Of a stretch of DNA of 64,000 bases, positions 60,968 through 64,000 are shown piece by piece (position 1 is the stretch's first letter; the number at the start of each line of letters is the position of its first letter). Origin of the DNA: Photobacterium proteolyticum (lineage in GTDB: Bacteria; Pseudomonadota; Gammaproteobacteria; Enterobacterales; Vibrionaceae). The stretch is taken from assembly GCF_001939735.1 (NCBI RefSeq), contig NZ_MJIL01000076.1, positions 62,001 through 126,000 on the forward strand. Direction: 5' to 3'. The notes under the pieces were generated by a model. It saw only the letters and a program-made list of their open reading frames with translations, was not told the DNA's origin and did no database searches. The translations under genes and the position numbers were made by a program.

Positions 60968-62004
60968 TAACAAATCTCAATCAAGGTAGTATCGCCATCA
61001 GCCGGTAGCAATTCACCAATTGCATTTAGCTCAATGCCGTGGCGCTCGGCAACAGCCTGAACCTCAGCTTCGGCTTCCGGGCTCACAGCCAACAGCAGCC
61101 CGCCAGATGTTTGCGGATCACATAGCAACGCTTTTTGCTGCTCGCTCATGTTACCCAGGCGATGGCCGTAGCTATCAAAGTTACGTCCCGTACCACCCGG
61201 TACACAACCCTGCTCGATATAATCAAACACACCCGGTAGGTGCGGGATCTGATCAAACCATACTTTTGCCTTTAACTCGCTGCCTTCACAAATTTCGTTC
61301 AGGTGGCCCATCAGGCCAAAGCCGGTCACATCCGTCATAGCTCTAACGCCTGCAACATCGGCAAAATCTGCACCCGGCTTGTTCAGCTTGCACATCCAGT
61401 CACGCGCCAGTCCCTGGTGCTGATCGGCTAGCTTGGATTTTTTCTCGGCCGTGGTCAGTACACCGATCCCCAGCGGCTTAGTCAGATACAGCTTGCACCC
61501 GGCTTCGGCCTGATTATTTCGCTTTACGCGATCGGTATCGACAATACCCGTTACGGCAAGGCCAAAGATAGGCTCCGGCGCATCAATAGAGTGTCCGCCA
61601 GCTAGGGAAATCCCTGCCTCACGACATACCGAACGACCACCTTCAATCACCTGCTGGGCAATCTCTGGAGCCAGCACATTGACCGGCCAGCCAAGGATAG
61701 CGATTGCCATGATCGGCTTACCGCCCATCGCATAGATATCACTGATGGCATTCGTGGCAGCAATGCGGCCAAAATCGAATGGGTTATCGACAATCGGCAT
61801 GAAGAAATCAGTGGTACTGATCACCGAACTGCCATTGCCGAGATCATAAACGGCAGCATCATCCTTGCTTTCATTTCCCACCAGCAGGTTAGGATCCGAG
61901 AATGGGGCGAGTTGAGTTCGGAGAATAGTATCAAGAACTTGAGGGGATATTTTACAGCCGCATCCTGCGCCGTGGCTGTATTGTGTAAGGCGGACATTTT
62001 CCAT
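60967..62004 (-). CDS. selD: Selenide, water dikinase (selenophosphate synthetase)
   Basis: Makes selenophosphate from selenide and ATP. The 345-residue protein has the active-site [10 protein letters not shown] with Cys17 (not selenocysteine) and Lys18. The ATP-binding Asp/Gly residues are in [11 protein letters not shown] and [15 protein letters not shown], and the C-terminal DPQTSGGLL is typical of the AIR-synthase superfamily. GGAG at good spacing supports ATG 62004; the frame is open to 62055, but that part is not conserved. It forms an operon with selU. The ydjA-like gene upstream on the same strand completes the E. coli-like order. Confidence 0.96.
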   Translation of the reverse strand: MENVRLTQYSHGAGCGCKISPQVLDTILRTQLAPFSDPNLLVGNESKDDAAVYDLGNGSSVISTTDFFMPIVDNPFDFGRIAATNAISDIYAMGGKPIMAIAILGWPVNVLAPEIAQQVIEGGRSVCREAGISLAGGHSIDAPEPIFGLAVTGIVDTDRVKRNNQAEAGCKLYLTKPLGIGVLTTAEKKSKLADQHQGLARDWMCKLNKPGADFADVAGVRAMTDVTGFGLMGHLNEICEGSELKAKVWFDQIPHLPGVFDYIEQGCVPGGTGRNFDSYGHRLGNMSEQQKALLCDPQTSGGLLLAVSPEAEAEVQAVAERHGIELNAIGELLPADGDTTLIEIC

Positions 62005-62159
62005 GACACGCTCCGGAATAATAACAAGAGCAGAGAATTCTACTCCGGCGGTCAAACCCTGTCACCTCTCTGGATCAATAAAGAGGGGAAACTGATGGAG
62101 TATCAGCTTCCCGATAAACGATTTATAGCGTTCCGCACCTGAACAAGCTTCAAGTGAGC

Positions 62160-62708
62160 CTAGAGGTATTCAACAAACTGGCCCAGATCTCGCTCAGAGA
62201 CTTTTGCCGCGCGGCAGCCCGGCGTACCAATATATAAAAATCCGACAATCTGGTCATCGCCTTGTACGCCCAATGCCTCACGCACGACCGGATGATAGGC
62301 CCATTTGCCGGTGCGCCAGAAGCCGGAAAAACCCTGCGCTACCGCCGCCATCTGCATTGCCTGAGCAGCGCAACCTGCCGACAGGTGTTGCTCAATCACC
62401 GGCACCTTCTCGTGCTCGGTCACTTTAGCAACCACAGTGATCACCATCGGGGCGCGAAACGGAGCTCTCGCGGCTTTTTCAATGGTCGCCTCGTCGACAC
62501 CATCAGCTTTCGCCGCTTCCACCAAAATATCCGCCAGCTTATTCAGGCCTTCGCCATGCGAAACGATAAATCGCCATGGCGTCAATCCGGCATGATCCGG
62601 TGCTCGCAGGCCGGCCCGGAAGATATTTTCCAGCACCTCACCCTGCGGAGCCGGTTCCATCAGCTTGGGTAACGAACGACGATTTAACAATAATGATAGA
62701 GCATCCAT
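62160..62708 (-). CDS. NAD(P)H nitroreductase, YdjA-like
   Basis: A 182-residue FMN-dependent oxidoreductase of the nitroreductase superfamily, close in length to E. coli YdjA. It begins with the FMN-contact motif LLNRRSLPKL, followed by RAGLRAPDHAGLTPWRFIV, HLSAGCAAQAMQMAA and GFLYIGTPG. The physiological substrate of YdjA is unknown. It is upstream of selD on the same strand, as in E. coli. An AT-rich Fur-like dyad lies directly before the start. Confidence 0.9.
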   Translation of the reverse strand: MDALSLLLNRRSLPKLMEPAPQGEVLENIFRAGLRAPDHAGLTPWRFIVSHGEGLNKLADILVEAAKADGVDEATIEKAARAPFRAPMVITVVAKVTEHEKVPVIEQHLSAGCAAQAMQMAAVAQGFSGFWRTGKWAYHPVVREALGVQGDDQIVGFLYIGTPGCRAAKVSERDLGQFVEYL

Positions 62709-62721
62709 AACAACCTCATGA

Positions 62722-62736
62722 TGATAATAATTATTG
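62722..62736 (-). promoter_or_regulatory. Weak Fur-like dyad before the nitroreductase gene
   Basis: TGATAATAATTATTG matches the 7-1-7 Fur core TGATAAT-N-ATTATCA at all but the last two bases. The region is AT-rich, so chance similarity is possible. Confidence 0.3.
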
Positions 62737-62857
62737 TTTTACAATATCATAAATACTGTACAGTAAAACCGTAGAAATAGTAGGGGGAAGGAGTTGAGAG
62801 GGGGTTCGCAACCAGCCCCGAATATCACGGCACTGGCTGCTTAGCTTACTAACTTTC

Positions 62858-64000
62858 TTATAGTTTCGCGGCCAGCTCGATACCCTGGCGGATTACCCGC
62901 TTGGCATCAACCTCCCCTGCAACATCGGCACCGCCAATGACATGCACATTGACATTCATCGCCTTTAACTTGTCGGACAACACCTCCACCGAGGTTTGAC
63001 CGGCACAGAGCACGATATTGTCGACCTCCAGCAGGCGGGGCTGACCTTCGACCGTAATATGCAAACCCTGATCATCAATCTTGTCGTAGCTGACGCCACT
63101 GAGCAACTCCACACCGCGCTTTTCCAGTACCTTGCGATGAATCCACCCTGTGGTGCGTCCCGGTCCCTTACCGACTTTGCCCGGCTTACGCTGCATGAGC
63201 CACACCTGGCGCTGACTGACATACTCATCATGGGGATACAGGCCACCGGCATGCTCAATCGACTTGTCGACGCCCCAGTCCTGAAGCCAGCTGTCGAGAT
63301 CCTGATTTTCCGGCTCCGTCAGCATGGTAGAGACATCCACACCGATGCCGCCAGCACCGATAACGGCAACTTTCTGACCAAGCTGTACCTTATCTCGGAT
63401 CAACGTCTGGTAGTCGATCACTTTTTCATGATTCACACCCGGGATCTTCGGGTTTCGCGGCTGAACCCCGGTTGCAACGATCACTTCGTCATAGCCTTTA
63501 AGCTCATCGGCATCGACAGGATGACTCAGCTTGACGTTAACGCCGGTCTGTTCCAGGCGGCGGGTAAAGTAACGAATCGTTTCCTTGAACTCTTCCTTAC
63601 CCGGTATTTGCATGGCCAGATTAAACTGACCACCGACATGGTCGTTCTTCTCAAACAAATCAACCTCGAAGCCGCGCTCAGCAGCTGCAACTGCGGTTGC
63701 CATCCCAGCCGGTCCCGCCCCGACGATAGCCACACGTCGCTGCTTAGCCGTTGGCGTCAGCACCAGCTCGGTTTCGTAACAGGCCTGCGGGTTGACCAGG
63801 CAACTGGCACGCTTGCCGACAAACACATGATCCAGGCACGCCTGATTACAGCCAATACAGGTATTGATATCGTCTGCACGATCTTGCTCTGCTTTGACCA
63901 CAAAGTCCGGATCGGCAAGAAACGGCCTTGCCATCGACACCATATCGGCTTGCTGCGAGGACAATATATCTTCGGCAACCTGGGGAGTATTGATCCGGTT
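62858..64000 (-). CDS. fadH: 2,4-dienoyl-CoA reductase (NADPH), C-terminal part, cut by window edge
   Basis: An Fe-S flavoenzyme that reduces 2,4-dienoyl-CoA during breakdown of unsaturated fatty acids. About 380 residues are in view, and the frame is open to the last base, so the N-terminal TIM-barrel half lies outside. Visible parts are the end of the FMN barrel (ADMVSMARPFLADPDF), the [4Fe-4S] ligands (CIGCNQACLDHVFVGKRASC) and the FAD dinucleotide fold (VAIVGAGPAGMATAVAAAERG). The NADPH fold follows (VAVIGAGGIGVDVSTML). The chain ends in IRQGIELAAKL. The order matches E. coli FadH. The internal start codons seen near the edge are not real starts. Confidence 0.94.
   Translation of the reverse strand, partial: NRINTPQVAEDILSSQQADMVSMARPFLADPDFVVKAEQDRADDINTCIGCNQACLDHVFVGKRASCLVNPQACYETELVLTPTAKQRRVAIVGAGPAGMATAVAAAERGFEVDLFEKNDHVGGQFNLAMQIPGKEEFKETIRYFTRRLEQTGVNVKLSHPVDADELKGYDEVIVATGVQPRNPKIPGVNHEKVIDYQTLIRDKVQLGQKVAVIGAGGIGVDVSTMLTEPENQDLDSWLQDWGVDKSIEHAGGLYPHDEYVSQRQVWLMQRKPGKVGKGPGRTTGWIHRKVLEKRGVELLSGVSYDKIDDQGLHITVEGQPRLLEVDNIVLCAGQTSVEVLSDKLKAMNVNVHVIGGADVAGEVDAKRVIRQGIELAAKL

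Overview
This 64 kb window reads as chromosomal DNA of a marine gammaproteobacterium in the Vibrionaceae, possibly Photobacterium or a close relative. The basis is the set of lineage-typical genes: a MotY sodium-motor protein next to rnt, a fadL-volA pair, yejK/yejL/yejM, and a ydjA-selD-selU-topB block. The genus is inferred from gene content only.

Layout. 0.1-4 kb: gloA, a Fur-box-controlled Mn-type superoxide dismutase with a small unknown gene on each side, motY and rnt, then a decayed partial copy of the rnt 3' end. 4.5-8.4 kb: fadL and the surface lysophospholipase lipoprotein volA. 8.4-10.7 kb: a 2-Cys peroxiredoxin gene broken by a one-base homopolymer deletion, and an Na+/H+ antiporter-family gene. 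10.75-11.0 kb: a 264-bp MITE-like element. 11.1-17 kb: a receiver-TPR protein and a 1458-residue BvgS/VieS-type hybrid kinase. 17-30.1 kb: the most unusual block. It holds a sigma-54 response regulator, its CACHE/PAS kinase and a large HEAT-repeat protein on the minus strand. Facing them is an operon of two diheme peroxidases, a Tat-exported Rieske protein and an arsenite-oxidase-like molybdoenzyme, followed by a convergent pseudoazurin-like cupredoxin. The two peroxidases, Rieske subunit and molybdoenzyme are the composition of the iodate reductase (Idr) system, and no arsenic gene is nearby. I therefore call this a candidate iodate respiration or detoxification locus.

30.3-37.3 kb: grxD, sodB, an RND efflux pair and asd. 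37.9-42.5 kb: an NhaC transporter behind a structured leader with a terminator-like hairpin, then yjiH-yjiG and an M20 peptidase, which looks like a peptide or amino-acid utilisation unit. 42.5-49.2 kb: an unlisted 52-residue basic small protein, a short Hcp with all hybrid-cluster ligands, pyruvate:flavodoxin oxidoreductase, a flavodoxin and a YgbA-family protein. hcp and ygbA each have an FNR-type dyad in front. This looks like an anaerobic or nitrosative-stress group in which pyruvate could feed electrons through flavodoxin to Hcp. 49.4-51.2 kb: a membrane protein with two Hpt domains and no kinase domain. 51.4-64 kb: conserved housekeeping genes (yejK, yejL, yejM, a small lipoprotein, an SDR, a GAF-like/GGDEF cyclase, topB, selU, selD, a YdjA-type nitroreductase) and a fadH gene cut by the window edge.

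Common thread. Much of the window concerns oxidants and respiration (two SODs, peroxiredoxin, grxD, diheme peroxidases, Hcp, YgbA). The candidate Idr operon has its own apparent control system: two matching dyad sites about 32 bp apart, lying 85-120 bp upstream of a -24/-12-like element, with a sigma-54 activator encoded next door. No tRNA, rRNA, CRISPR array or complete insertion sequence was seen.
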